DNA of 64,000 nt, taken from NCBI RefSeq assembly GCF_005503145.1, contig NZ_SCNV01000002.1, forward strand, positions 331,651-395,650, given 5' to 3'. Origin of the DNA: Burkholderia sp. 4M9327F10 (lineage in GTDB: Bacteria > Pseudomonadota > Gammaproteobacteria > Burkholderiales > Burkholderiaceae). The position numbers and the translations under genes were made by a program. The notes below the pieces were generated by a model. The model had not been told where the DNA came from. It saw only the letters and a program-made list of their open reading frames with translations, and searched no databases. Positions 19,227 to 28,038 of the stretch are shown here, in pieces. Position 1 is the first letter of the stretch; each line of letters begins with the position of its first letter.

Positions 19227-20161
19227 GTTCAGGACGCAAAATGGGTTTGGCCGTCGCGCAGATGGGGCCTAACAACTCGACCGACACACGTGCCCAGGTC
19301 ATGGGCCGGATACTCGAGATGCTGCGCGAGGCCAAGGGCCGTGGCGCCGACCTGGTGGTGTTCCCCGAACTGGCTTTCACCACGTTCTTTCCGCGCTACT
19401 GGATGGAGCAGGACAAGGCGATCAGCCAGTTTTTCGAGCCGGCCATGCCCAATGCCAACGTGCAGGCGCTTTTCGACGAAGCGAAGCGGCTCGGCATAGC
19501 GTTCCACATCGGCTACGCCGAGCTCGCCGAAGACGGGCACTGCTTCAACTCGGCCATCCTGGTGAACAAGGACGGCAAGCTGGTCGGCAAGTACCGCAAG
19601 ATCCACCTGCCCGGCCATGCTGAGCACCGGCCGCAGCAGGGCTTTCAGCACCTGGAGAAGAAGTATTTCGAGGTAGGCGACCTGGGATTCAGGACCTGGG
19701 ATTTTCTCAATACCCGGGTGGGCATGTGCATCTGCAACGACCGCCGCTGGCCGGAGACATACCGTGTAATGGGCTTGCAGGGCGCCGAGCTGGTCATGCT
19801 CGGCTACAACACGCCGTCGCCCAGCAACTATCACCACCAGGCGCCGCATCTGCACAACTTCCACCACCTGCTAAGCCTGCAGGCCGGCGCGTACCAGAAC
19901 GCGATGTGGGTCGCCGCGGCGGCCAAGGCTGGCTATGAGGACGGCATCCACATGATCGGCGGCTCGGCGATTGTGGCGCCCACCGGCGAGATCGTCGCGA
20001 AAGCCGCCCGCGACACGGAAGACGAGGTCATCTTCGCCAACATCGACTTCGCGCTGTGCGACGAGCCGCGCAAGCATGTGTTCAATTTCGCAAAGCACCG
20101 TCGGGTCGAGCACTATGGCCTGATCGTCGAACGCACGGGCATGGGCGACCCCATCGCATAA
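19223..20161 (+). CDS. N-carbamoyl-D-amino acid hydrolase (nitrilase superfamily)
   Basis: The protein has 312 residues from the ATG at 19223 (AGGAG upstream). The nitrilase-fold triad is complete: Glu49 in VVFPELAFTTFFPR, Lys126 in GKYRKIHLPG and Cys171 in ICNDRRWPE. These blocks, with FQHLEKKYFE-x-GDLGF and NFHHLLSLQAGAYQN, closely match known D-carbamoylases as I recall them. Those enzymes release D-amino acid, CO2 and ammonia from N-carbamoyl-D-amino acids. No hydantoinase gene is seen in this operon, so the substrate may be imported already ring-opened. Placement directly behind the transporter genes supports a scavenging role. Confidence 0.9.
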   Translation: MSSGRKMGLAVAQMGPNNSTDTRAQVMGRILEMLREAKGRGADLVVFPELAFTTFFPRYWMEQDKAISQFFEPAMPNANVQALFDEAKRLGIAFHIGYAELAEDGHCFNSAILVNKDGKLVGKYRKIHLPGHAEHRPQQGFQHLEKKYFEVGDLGFRTWDFLNTRVGMCICNDRRWPETYRVMGLQGAELVMLGYNTPSPSNYHHQAPHLHNFHHLLSLQAGAYQNAMWVAAAAKAGYEDGIHMIGGSAIVAPTGEIVAKAARDTEDEVIFANIDFALCDEPRKHVFNFAKHRRVEHYGLIVERTGMGDPIA

Positions 20162-20179
20162 CCTGCAGACAGGCACGTC

Positions 20180-21655
20180 ATGGAATACGACATTGTGATC
20201 AAGGGCGGCCGCGTGGTCGACGGCCTGGGTACCCCGGCCGTGAACGCCGACGTGGCCATCAAGGGCGATCGCATCGCCGCAGTCGGCGATGGCGCCCAGT
20301 GGCAAGGCAGGCGGATGATCGACGCCACCGGCAAAATGGTCTCGCCGGGCTTTATCGATTGCCACACGCACGACGATCGCGTCCTGCTGAGCGATCCGCT
20401 GATGCGCCCCAAGGTCAGCCAGGGCGTGACCACCGTGGTCACGGGCAATTGCGGCATCAGCCTCGCGCCGGTGGCGATGCCAGGCCACACCGTGCCCCCT
20501 CCCCTGAACCTGATCGCACGGACCGCCAAAGACGTATTCCGCACCATGCGCGATTATGTGAAAGCGCTGTCCGACAGCCCGGCGTCCGTCAACAGCGCGG
20601 CGCTGGTCGGGCATTCCAGCCTGCGCGTGTCGGTGATGGACCGGCTGGACCGGCCGGCCGGCAAGCCCGAAGTCGAGTCCATGCGGCGCGCACTTGATGC
20701 CGCACTGGAACACGGTGCGGTGGGCCTGTCAACCGGGCTGTTCTACCCGACAGCCGTGCATTCCACCACCGAAGAAGTGATCGGCATTGCCGCGCCCCTG
20801 AAACGGTGGGACGGCGTGTACACCACCCATTTGCGCGACGAGGGCACGCACGTTTGCGACGCGATGGAGGAGGCCTTCGCGATCGGCCGCGCGGCCGACG
20901 TACCCGCAATCCTTTCCCATCACAAGGTTTTGGGCCGCGCAAATCATGGCCGCAGCGTCGAGACGCTGGCTTTGTACGACAAGGCGCGCGCCAGCCAGCC
21001 GCTATGCATGGACGTCTATCCGTACGCCGCCTCGTCGACCGTGCTCGATGTCCAGCGCATGGGCGATTGCGAGCGCGTTCTGATCACCTGGTCGAAGACG
21101 CGGCCGGAGGCCGGCGGACAGGACCTGTTCGAACTGGCGAAGAAAGAAGGCAAGACGCCGCAGGCACTCGCCAACGAACTGCAACCGGCCGGCGCCATCT
21201 ACTTCGCGATGGATGAAGAGGACGTGAAGCGCATTATCGCGCACGACCACGTGATGATCGGCTCCGACGGCCTGCCGCACGACACGAAACCGCACCCGCG
21301 GCTGTGGGGCGCTTTCTCGCGGGTGCTGGGCCGGTATTCGCGCGATATGAAGCTCTACGGCCTCGAAGAAGCCGTGCGCCGCATGACCAGCCTGACAGCG
21401 GCGCAATTCGGTCTGCAGGACCGTGGCGTGGTCAAGGCGGGATGCTTTGCCGATCTGGTTGTGTTCGACCCGGACACCATCCTTGACGCCGCCACCTTCA
21501 CGGATCCGATCAAGCCCTCCATCGGTATTGACTGCGTGCTCGTCAACGGCGCGGTGGTCGAGCGCGACGGCGCGGCGACGGGCGAGCGGCCGGGACGCTT
21601 CCTCGGGCGCGAGTCGCGTTGCGCGCCGGGGCTCTCGCTACCCGCGTGGGCGTAA
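20180..21655 (+). CDS. N-acyl-D-amino-acid deacylase (D-aminoacylase)
   Basis: This 491-residue metal-dependent amidohydrolase has an N-terminal small beta domain (YDIVIKGGRVVDGLGTPAVNADVAIKGDRI). The metal motif PGFIDCHTHDD carries His62 and His64, and the D-aminoacylase hallmark VTTVVTGNCGISLAP follows. Further motifs are TGLFYPT, THLRDEG and a late MIGSDGLPHDTKPHPR with the catalytic Asp. Members hydrolyse N-acyl-D-amino acids to D-amino acid and carboxylate. It is the last gene of the transporter operon, 18 bp after the D-carbamoylase, so both enzymes feed free D-amino acids into metabolism. Confidence 0.92.
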   Translation: MEYDIVIKGGRVVDGLGTPAVNADVAIKGDRIAAVGDGAQWQGRRMIDATGKMVSPGFIDCHTHDDRVLLSDPLMRPKVSQGVTTVVTGNCGISLAPVAMPGHTVPPPLNLIARTAKDVFRTMRDYVKALSDSPASVNSAALVGHSSLRVSVMDRLDRPAGKPEVESMRRALDAALEHGAVGLSTGLFYPTAVHSTTEEVIGIAAPLKRWDGVYTTHLRDEGTHVCDAMEEAFAIGRAADVPAILSHHKVLGRANHGRSVETLALYDKARASQPLCMDVYPYAASSTVLDVQRMGDCERVLITWSKTRPEAGGQDLFELAKKEGKTPQALANELQPAGAIYFAMDEEDVKRIIAHDHVMIGSDGLPHDTKPHPRLWGAFSRVLGRYSRDMKLYGLEEAVRRMTSLTAAQFGLQDRGVVKAGCFADLVVFDPDTILDAATFTDPIKPSIGIDCVLVNGAVVERDGAATGERPGRFLGRESRCAPGLSLPAWA

Positions 21656-21696
21656 GACAGTAACAGGCAGGCATTCGCCGCAACACCCGATATTTT

Positions 21697-21723
21697 CTGT
21701 CCGCGGTCAAAGACCACGGACAG
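21697..21723. terminator. Hairpin between convergent deacylase and porin genes
   Basis: CTGTCCG and CGGACAG arms (7 bp plus two further pairs after one mismatch) form a stem between the convergent genes. A second small stem (GACAGG/CCTGTC) lies about 35 bp to the right. Neither has a T tract on the exit side, so intrinsic termination is only a possibility. Confidence 0.3.
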
Positions 21724-21778
21724 GATGTGCACGGGTTCAACTGGATCGACATCCACGACAGGCGGGTGGACCTGTCCG

Positions 21779-22972
21779 TTAAAACCGCTGCGTGATGCCG
21801 ACAATCCCGGCTAGCTGCCGGTTGTTGCTGCTGTACGAAGACCCATAGAGATCCGCAACGGCGGCGTGCCCGGTCGAATCGATTCCCGACGCCATCTCAT
21901 AGAAGCCCACCGCATAAATAGACGTGCGCTTCGACAGACTGTAGATTGCGCCGAGATTGAACTGATTGTATTTCGCGCCTTCGTAACCGTCCGCCCCGCT
22001 ATTGCGCGTGTAAATGTAAGCGCCACCTAGCAACAGCGCGGGCGTCACCATGTATTTCAGGTTGATCTCGCCGGAGTTGAAGGTTGCGCCACCGCCGCTG
22101 TATTTAGGCGCACTGATCGCACCGCCTGCGCTCACCGAACCGAGATTCTGGAACTGGGTATTCGAGTATTCAAGCCCGATGGTTGCTGCTCCAATCGCAT
22201 ACGAGCCGCCGGCTACGATGATCTGTTGCGATCCGGCTGAAGCATAACCGCCGAAGATCTTGTTGTTCATGTTGTCGTTCGCGCCGCTCGACGAGGTCGA
22301 CGAGTTGCCCTGGTCGCCGTAGGTCGCATAGTACGGATCTTTCGTGAACATATATCCGGCGCCAAACCGGAAAGGTCCATGCGAGTACGAAACCGCCGCA
22401 TCTATCACTTCGTTCTTCGTCACGCTGCCGGCTTGCCCACCCAGGCTATAGAGACCGCCGAACTGCAGGCCGTTGAAGGCTGGGCTCTCGTACTTGATGG
22501 AGTTCTGGGTGCGGTTCGACGTATCGACGTTATCGACGTCGCTTGCGTGCGTGCCGTAGCTCAGACCCGACGCTGCCCAATCGGCGCCGGATGCGAAGCT
22601 GCTCGTAAAATCATTGCTCACCGAGTATTGACGCCCGGCCGTCAGCGTGCCCCATGCCGGACTGGTCAAACCGACGTACGCCTTGCGGCCGAACTCCAGA
22701 CCGCCCTGACCGAGCGCACCTGTTGCCGTGGTAAATCCGCTCTCGAGGGTAAAAATCGCCTGCAGACCGCCGCCAAGGTCCTCGGCGCCCTTGAGGCCGA
22801 AGCGCGAGGAATTGCCTTGGCTCAAGGCGTATTCCTGCCCGCCTTTCACGTTATTGTTCACGAGCAAGCCGGCATCGACGATGCCGTAGAGGGTTACGCT
22901 GCTTTGCGCGTGCGCGGCACCTGCAAAGGCGCCGAATGCCAGAATTGCGGCCGTAGTCTTTGTGTGTTTCAT
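21779..22972 (-). CDS. Gram-negative trimeric porin (Burkholderia type)
   Basis: The protein has 397 residues from the ATG at 22972 with a clear signal peptide (MKHTKTTAAILAFGAFAGAAHA). The mature protein begins QSSVTLYGIVDAGLLV, contains NSSRFGLKGAEDLGGGLQAIFTLESGF and R-x-AYVGL blocks, and ends in RQLAGIVGITQRF with terminal Phe. These are the hallmarks of the Burkholderiales OmpC-like porins (16-strand barrel, outer membrane). Adjacent catabolic clusters suggest it admits their substrates, but porins of this family are broadly selective. Confidence 0.92.
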   Translation of the reverse strand: MKHTKTTAAILAFGAFAGAAHAQSSVTLYGIVDAGLLVNNNVKGGQEYALSQGNSSRFGLKGAEDLGGGLQAIFTLESGFTTATGALGQGGLEFGRKAYVGLTSPAWGTLTAGRQYSVSNDFTSSFASGADWAASGLSYGTHASDVDNVDTSNRTQNSIKYESPAFNGLQFGGLYSLGGQAGSVTKNEVIDAAVSYSHGPFRFGAGYMFTKDPYYATYGDQGNSSTSSSGANDNMNNKIFGGYASAGSQQIIVAGGSYAIGAATIGLEYSNTQFQNLGSVSAGGAISAPKYSGGGATFNSGEINLKYMVTPALLLGGAYIYTRNSGADGYEGAKYNQFNLGAIYSLSKRTSIYAVGFYEMASGIDSTGHAAVADLYGSSYSSNNRQLAGIVGITQRF

Positions 22973-23170
22973 CTGTCGAGCTCTTAGGTTGAATTTAAGG
23001 ATGACCGTTTCCCCGAGCGGGTCATTTTTCTGGAGAAGCAGCAATATTTCCAAACGTTTCTTCGCACCTCCTTTAGTAACACTAAATAATCAATTTAGAA
23101 ATGTGTGCAATATCCGTTGCCACCCGTTCGACTCTCCTGAACAGTCAGGTTCTCACTGTCATGCCCACAT

Positions 23171-24187
23171 TCAAACCGGAGATTCCTGCCTCGTTCCCGG
23201 CATCGCGCCGGCCCGTCGACGACGCACCGGCCACACGCTGGCATCGACCAGATGCTTCGGTTGTACGTCCAATAGCACGTCCATGATCTGCTCCGCGCAG
23301 CAAAGCGCGGTGTCGCGCAGCGCCTGCCCGGTCGCACCGGCGCTATGCGGCGTCAGCACGACGTTGTCCAGCGACGTTAGCGGCGAAGCCGTATCCAGAG
23401 GCTCGACGTCGAACACGTCCAGTCCCGCACCGGAAAGATGACCGCTCGTTAGCGCGTCTACCAGCGCAGCTTCATCGATCAGGGGGCCGCGCGAGGTGTT
23501 GATAACGATCGCACCGCGTTTCATTTGCGCGAAAGCGGCGCGGTCGAGCGTGTGATGCGTGTCGGGACGCAGCGGACGATGCAGCGAAACGATGTCCGAG
23601 CAGCGGAGCAGCTCTGCCAGCGTGTCAACGCGATGCACACCCTGACAATCACCCTGCTGATTGCCGAGACTTGGCGACCAGGCCAGCACCTGCAGGCCGA
23701 ACGCCTGTACCGCCATGGCGGCCACTGCGCGGCCAATCGCGCCGAATCCCACGATGCCGAGCGTCTTGCCGTACAGCGCCTGCATCGGCTGCTCAAACCT
23801 GAAACGCCAGTTGCCCTGCCGCACCGCCCGGTCCGCGGCCACGACATGCCGGCCCACCGCCATCATCAACATCAGCGTGTGCTCGGCAACCGACCTCGCA
23901 TTGAGGTTCGGCGTATACACGACCGGGATGCCGAGACGCCCTGCGTGCGCGACGTCGACGCGATTCGTGCCCGCGCCGTGATTTGCGACAACCAGCAGTC
24001 GGGCAGCGTTGTCGAGCGCCTTCGCGCTCATACCCGCATCGCGCGTAATCACCGCATCGACATCGCGTATCTCGCAAGCCACGGTGTCCATATCTGAACC
24101 GCTGGCAAGCCGCACTTCGATGCCGGCTGCGGCGAGACGCTCGATCCCCACCGGATGAATCGGCTGGATAACCAGACAAACAGGCAT
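23171..24187 (-). CDS. D-isomer-specific 2-hydroxyacid dehydrogenase
   Basis: This 338-residue NAD(P)-dependent oxidoreductase has the nucleotide-binding motif GIVGFGAIGRAVA and the active-site residues of the family: Arg in NTSRGPLIDE, Glu in DVFDVEPLD and His in LTPHSAGAT. An NHGAGTNRVD block lies in the substrate domain. It probably interconverts a 2-oxoacid and a D-2-hydroxyacid. It is the last gene of a six-gene operon, 3 bp after an M20 amidohydrolase; the 2-oxoacid could be produced by the operon's aminotransferase. The C-terminal tail beyond about residue 315 is basic and longer than usual. Confidence 0.9.
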   Translation of the reverse strand: MPVCLVIQPIHPVGIERLAAAGIEVRLASGSDMDTVACEIRDVDAVITRDAGMSAKALDNAARLLVVANHGAGTNRVDVAHAGRLGIPVVYTPNLNARSVAEHTLMLMMAVGRHVVAADRAVRQGNWRFRFEQPMQALYGKTLGIVGFGAIGRAVAAMAVQAFGLQVLAWSPSLGNQQGDCQGVHRVDTLAELLRCSDIVSLHRPLRPDTHHTLDRAAFAQMKRGAIVINTSRGPLIDEAALVDALTSGHLSGAGLDVFDVEPLDTASPLTSLDNVVLTPHSAGATGQALRDTALCCAEQIMDVLLDVQPKHLVDASVWPVRRRRAGAMPGTRQESPV

Positions 24188-24190
24188 TGT

Positions 24191-25447
24191 CTATCCGTCC
24201 TGTAAAAGAAGCGAAAGCAGTCGCGCACCGTGCGCAAAGTCGTCGAGTGACATCGACTCGTCCGGATTGTGGCTGCCATGAGCATTGCGCACGAAGATCA
24301 TCGCGCTTGGCACCCCCTGCGCCGAAAACAGCGCGGCGTCGTGTCCCGCACCGCTCGGCATCTCGCGCGCGCGGATTCCGAGGCGCCGCGCCTCGGTCCT
24401 CAATCTTCGGCGGTACCCCTCACTCAATGAGGCCGGAGCGCTACGCGTCCGCGGGCCCGTTTCAATACGAACGCCATACCTGGCAAGGATTGCGTCAACC
24501 GCCTCACGAATCCGCTGGTCCATCGTCTCGAGCGTCGCATCGCTGCGCGAGCGCACGTCAATCGCAAACGACACGTGACCCGCAACCTTGCTGATATCGG
24601 CGCGCACCGCGTCGGTACTGAAGCGTCCGACCGTCACCGTCAGTTCATGTCCGTCCCGCTGCAAGTCGCGCCAGGCTTCATCGAGCGCGACGGCCATCGC
24701 AGAGGTCGCCAGCACGGCATCGTGACGGTGGTCTCGCGGCGTGGCCCCGGAGTGCGCGTATGTTCCATGCGCCTCGGCATGCCGATAACGCAAGCTTCCG
24801 CAAATGCCGGTGACGATTCCAATCGTCTCGCCGGCCTCGAGCAGCACCGGTCCCTGTTCGATATGCAGCTCGATGAATCGATCAATGCGCCGGGGATCGA
24901 GGTAAGCCACTCCCGCACGTATCGCATCGGGAGTGCCGCCGAGCACGGCGATGCAATCCGCCAGCCGCCCGCGCGAGTCGCTGCGAACAACGTCGAGCGC
25001 GTCCGCCGGCAACACCCCGAATGCCGCCTTGCTGCCGACGTACGACACGGGGAACCACGCACTCTCTTCACCGCGCAGCGCGACCACCGTGGTGTCGGCT
25101 GCAGGCGTATAGCCGGCCTTCACCCACGCGCTCAGCACGGCCATTCCGGCCACGACACCGGCCGCGCCGTCGAAATTGCCCCCGCACGGCACCGAATCCA
25201 GATGTGAACCCGCCATTCGCAAGGGGGCTGCGCGGTTTTCCCCTTTCAACGTCATATACAGGTTCAACGCAGCGTCGGTGCTGACTTCCAGCCCAAGTCC
25301 GCGCGCCGCGCACGCAACCAGGTCATGCGCGCGTTGCTCTCCCGCGCCATACGAATCACGCGTCACGCCGACGCCGTCGAAGCTGCTCTCACGCAATGCA
25401 TCGAACAGGCCGGCGGCGAGACCGAGGTCCGGCTCCACTGTTATCAC
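24191..25447 (-). CDS. M20-family amidase (hydantoinase/carbamoylase type)
   Basis: The protein has 418 residues, with a GTG start at 25447 supported by GGGAG five to six bases upstream. The zinc ligands of the AllC/HyuC/beta-ureidopropionase branch are visible: His and Asp in GSHLDSVPCGGNFDG, Glu in LRGEESAWF, His in ELHIEQGPVL and His in NAHGSHNPDESM. Relatives hydrolyse N-carbamoyl-L-amino acids, allantoate or ureido acids. The gene follows pxpA by 52 bp within the operon, so the substrate may be an N-carbamoyl or N-acyl amino acid arising from a cyclic amide. Stereochemistry is presumed L from the family. Confidence 0.9.
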   Translation of the reverse strand: MITVEPDLGLAAGLFDALRESSFDGVGVTRDSYGAGEQRAHDLVACAARGLGLEVSTDAALNLYMTLKGENRAAPLRMAGSHLDSVPCGGNFDGAAGVVAGMAVLSAWVKAGYTPAADTTVVALRGEESAWFPVSYVGSKAAFGVLPADALDVVRSDSRGRLADCIAVLGGTPDAIRAGVAYLDPRRIDRFIELHIEQGPVLLEAGETIGIVTGICGSLRYRHAEAHGTYAHSGATPRDHRHDAVLATSAMAVALDEAWRDLQRDGHELTVTVGRFSTDAVRADISKVAGHVSFAIDVRSRSDATLETMDQRIREAVDAILARYGVRIETGPRTRSAPASLSEGYRRRLRTEARRLGIRAREMPSGAGHDAALFSAQGVPSAMIFVRNAHGSHNPDESMSLDDFAHGARLLSLLLQDG

Positions 25448-25499
25448 TGGCTCTCCCTTAATCTACGTCTTCGCACATGCCAGAACACGCTTTCCGGTC

Positions 25500-26261
25500 T
25501 CATGCGTGCGAAGGCGCCCTGATCGCAATCCCGTCGGTTTCGAGCCCAGCGCGCAACTTGCGCACGAACGACAGGGCGCCGGGCTGGTCGCCGTGAATGC
25601 ATACGGTGTCCGCTACGACCGGCACGTCCTTGCCGTTGAGCGAGCGCACCACGCCCTCCCGCAACATTTTTCTCACCTGTGCGATGGCCTGCCCCGCATC
25701 CTCGATCATCGCCAATGGCTGGCTGCGCGGCGTGAGCGTTCCGTCATCCTGATAGGTCCGGTCCGCGTAGACTTCGAAAGCGATGCGCAAGCCGGCCTGT
25801 TGCGCCGCCTGGGCCATGTTCGCGTTGGAGACGTACATCAGCAGTGTCGGGTCGAAGTCGCGCACCGCGGACGTAATCGCGTCGGCAAGCTTCGCGTTCG
25901 CCGCAGTCATCTGATAGAGCGCACCGTGTGTCTTGACGTGATGCAGGCGCACCCCCGCGGCCCGGGTGAACCCGGCGAGCGCGGCAACCTGATAGAGCGT
26001 CAGCGTGTACACCTCCTGCGGCGTCAACGCCATTGACCTGCGGCCAAAGCCCTGCAGGTCCGGCAGCCCCGGGTGAGCGCCGATCGCAACGCCACGCGCC
26101 TTCGCCCAGCCGACCAGTTGCCGCATGGTTTGCGGGTCGCCCGCATGGAATCCGCACGCCACGTTCGCCGAACTGACATGGTCGAGCAAGGCTTCGTCGT
26201 CGCCCATTTTCCATGGGCCGAAACTCTCGCCCATGTCGCAATTGAGATCGATGGATATCAC
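25500..26261 (-). CDS. pxpA: 5-oxoprolinase subunit PxpA (LamB/YcsF family)
   Basis: The 253-residue protein matches the LamB/YcsF family throughout: DLNCDMGESFGPWKMGDDEALLDHVSSANVACGFHAGDP, GAHPGLPDLQGFGRR, VKTHGALYQ and VCIHGDQPGA. With PxpB and PxpC it forms the prokaryotic ATP-dependent 5-oxoprolinase that opens pyroglutamate (a gamma-lactam) to glutamate. It starts at GTG, overlapping the pxpC stop by four bases (GTGA). Its presence in an operon with an aminotransferase and an amidohydrolase suggests the complex may act on a related lactam instead. Confidence 0.93.
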   Translation of the reverse strand: MISIDLNCDMGESFGPWKMGDDEALLDHVSSANVACGFHAGDPQTMRQLVGWAKARGVAIGAHPGLPDLQGFGRRSMALTPQEVYTLTLYQVAALAGFTRAAGVRLHHVKTHGALYQMTAANAKLADAITSAVRDFDPTLLMYVSNANMAQAAQQAGLRIAFEVYADRTYQDDGTLTPRSQPLAMIEDAGQAIAQVRKMLREGVVRSLNGKDVPVVADTVCIHGDQPGALSFVRKLRAGLETDGIAIRAPSHA

Positions 26262-27292
26262 GTGGTCTGCCCCAACGGTGTCGCGTGTAAAAAAGGTTCG
26301 GGTACTTCCTGCAACTCTTCGAGCACCATTGCGCGCAACGCCGCCAGCCGGCGCTCGAAATCGAGCCAGGCATGCTCGGCTTCGTCGAGCGCGACCTCGC
26401 CAAAGCCGACGCTATCGCCCGGCAACGTCTGGGCCAGCGCCGGCAGGTCGGCGCTGATCACATAAGCGATCTTCGGGTAGCCGCCCGCACCCTGGCGGTC
26501 CGCCATCAGCACGATCGGCTGGCCGTCCGGCGGCACCTGGACCGTGCCGAAATTGACCGGCTCGGACACCAGTTCGAGCGGCCGGCGCAGTTCGAGCGCC
26601 GGCCCCTGCAACCGGTAGCCCATCCGGTCCGATCTGGAGTCGGCCCGGTAGACTTGCGCCGTGAAGCGTTCGTGCGCCTCGTCCGTAAAGGCATCCCATT
26701 GGGGTCCGCGAAGGAAGCGAAGTACGCCTCCCGGCGCAGCCGGCGAATGAGCACGCCATGCCGGCCCGTTGACGAACGGCATGCCGGAACGCAAGAGCAA
26801 GGCGCGCAGTCCGGCGTAGCCGACATCGGCTTCGTGCACCGGCAACCGGTCGCCCTTGCGCAACGCACGACCTTCGAATCCGCCGAATCCGCCACGCACG
26901 AACGTGCTGCGGCTGCCGAGGACGGGCTCTGTCGCAAACCCTCCACGCACGGCGAGGTACGCGCGCGCGCCGGCCGGACATTTGCCTGCAATCACTTTCG
27001 CATCGCGTTTGACGAGCACCGCGCGCTCGTGCGGGATCGCGATGCCGTCTACCGTGACCGTCATAGGCGCCCCCGCCATCGCAATCAGCGTGTCCCGGTC
27101 GAACGTGACGCTCGGCCCGGCCAGCGTGCATTCGAGCGTTGCGTAAGACTCGGGATTGCCGACCAGGATATTCGCGAGCCGATGCGACCATTCGTCCATC
27201 GCACCGTTGACCGGCACGCCCAGGCGCTGCGAACCATAGCGCCCGCGATCCTGCAACACCGAAAAGAGTCCCGGCCTGTCGACATGCATCAT
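26258..27292 (-). CDS. pxpC: 5-oxoprolinase subunit PxpC (KipA-type carboxyltransferase)
   Basis: This 344-residue protein belongs to the biotin-dependent carboxyltransferase subunit C/D (AHS2/KipA) family. Motifs are DRPGLFSVLQDRGRYGSQRLGVPVNGAMDEWSH near the N-terminus, GARAYLAVRGGF in the middle, and SDRMGYRLQGPAL and VPPDGQPIVLMADRQGAGGYPKIAYV toward the C-terminus. It begins two bases after the pxpB stop. Together with PxpB it provides the ATP/phosphoryl-transfer part of the oxoprolinase complex as described for PxpABC. Confidence 0.92.
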   Translation of the reverse strand: MMHVDRPGLFSVLQDRGRYGSQRLGVPVNGAMDEWSHRLANILVGNPESYATLECTLAGPSVTFDRDTLIAMAGAPMTVTVDGIAIPHERAVLVKRDAKVIAGKCPAGARAYLAVRGGFATEPVLGSRSTFVRGGFGGFEGRALRKGDRLPVHEADVGYAGLRALLLRSGMPFVNGPAWRAHSPAAPGGVLRFLRGPQWDAFTDEAHERFTAQVYRADSRSDRMGYRLQGPALELRRPLELVSEPVNFGTVQVPPDGQPIVLMADRQGAGGYPKIAYVISADLPALAQTLPGDSVGFGEVALDEAEHAWLDFERRLAALRAMVLEELQEVPEPFLHATPLGQTT

Positions 27293-27294
27293 GC

Positions 27295-28038
27295 TCAGTG
27301 CTCATCCATTGAGGCGAAATCCTGACTCGACACCGCCACGAACTTCAGCCGGTCGCCAAGGCGCAATCGGGTAGGCGGTGTCCACGTCAGATCGAACATG
27401 CTCCAGGGCGTTCGCCCGATCACGTTCCAGCCGCCCGGAGACGCGACCTGATAGATCGACGACAGGCCATTCGCAATGGCGACAGAACCGGCCTCGACGC
27501 GCGCATGAGGCGTCGTACGCCGCGGAACCACGATCCGGGAATCCAGTGGTCCGGCGAACGGATTGCCCGGTGAGAAGAAGAACGTGTGGACGACCACCTC
27601 GGAAGCCGTGTGCAGACGAACGACCTCCTGCGTCGTGAGTGCACAGCGTCGCGCCACGTCATCCAGGTCCGGGCCGAATTCGCCGCCATAACAGACCGGC
27701 ACCTCGACAGACCGCGAGCCTTGGCCGATCTGCGGAACGCCAGCCGCAAGAACAGCTCCGACCGTATCCGCGAGCTGACGATACGGCGAACCGGTACGTG
27801 TCACCCGCTCAGGCCGGTAGTGCAGCGCAACCGTGGTGAACGCCGGCACGACGTCGATCACGCCCTCGGGTGGATGATCGAGCAGCCACGCGGTCAGCGA
27901 GTGCACTTGTGCCGTCACGAGCGGGTCGATACGCTCGCCGAAGCGCACCATCAAGCAGCGGTCACCGACCGCTTCCATGGATGGAAAAACCTTCGCTTCA
28001 TGTGGCGACTGGCAGCGTGCTTCGTCGAGCAATGTCAT
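27295..28038 (-). CDS. pxpB: 5-oxoprolinase subunit PxpB (KipI type)
   Basis: The protein has 247 residues from the ATG at 28038, which overlaps the aminotransferase stop by four bases. A longer in-frame extension upstream lies entirely inside the aminotransferase gene and is rejected. KipI/AHS1 features are EAVGDRCLMVRFGERIDP, VIDVVPAFTTVALHY, VEVPVCYGGEFGPDL and FFFSPGNPFAGPLD, followed by RTPWSMFDLTWTPPTRLRLGDRLKF. It has an unusually long N-terminal leader of about 25 residues before the conserved start. It pairs with PxpC. Confidence 0.92.
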   Translation of the reverse strand: MTLLDEARCQSPHEAKVFPSMEAVGDRCLMVRFGERIDPLVTAQVHSLTAWLLDHPPEGVIDVVPAFTTVALHYRPERVTRTGSPYRQLADTVGAVLAAGVPQIGQGSRSVEVPVCYGGEFGPDLDDVARRCALTTQEVVRLHTASEVVVHTFFFSPGNPFAGPLDSRIVVPRRTTPHARVEAGSVAIANGLSSIYQVASPGGWNVIGRTPWSMFDLTWTPPTRLRLGDRLKFVAVSSQDFASMDEH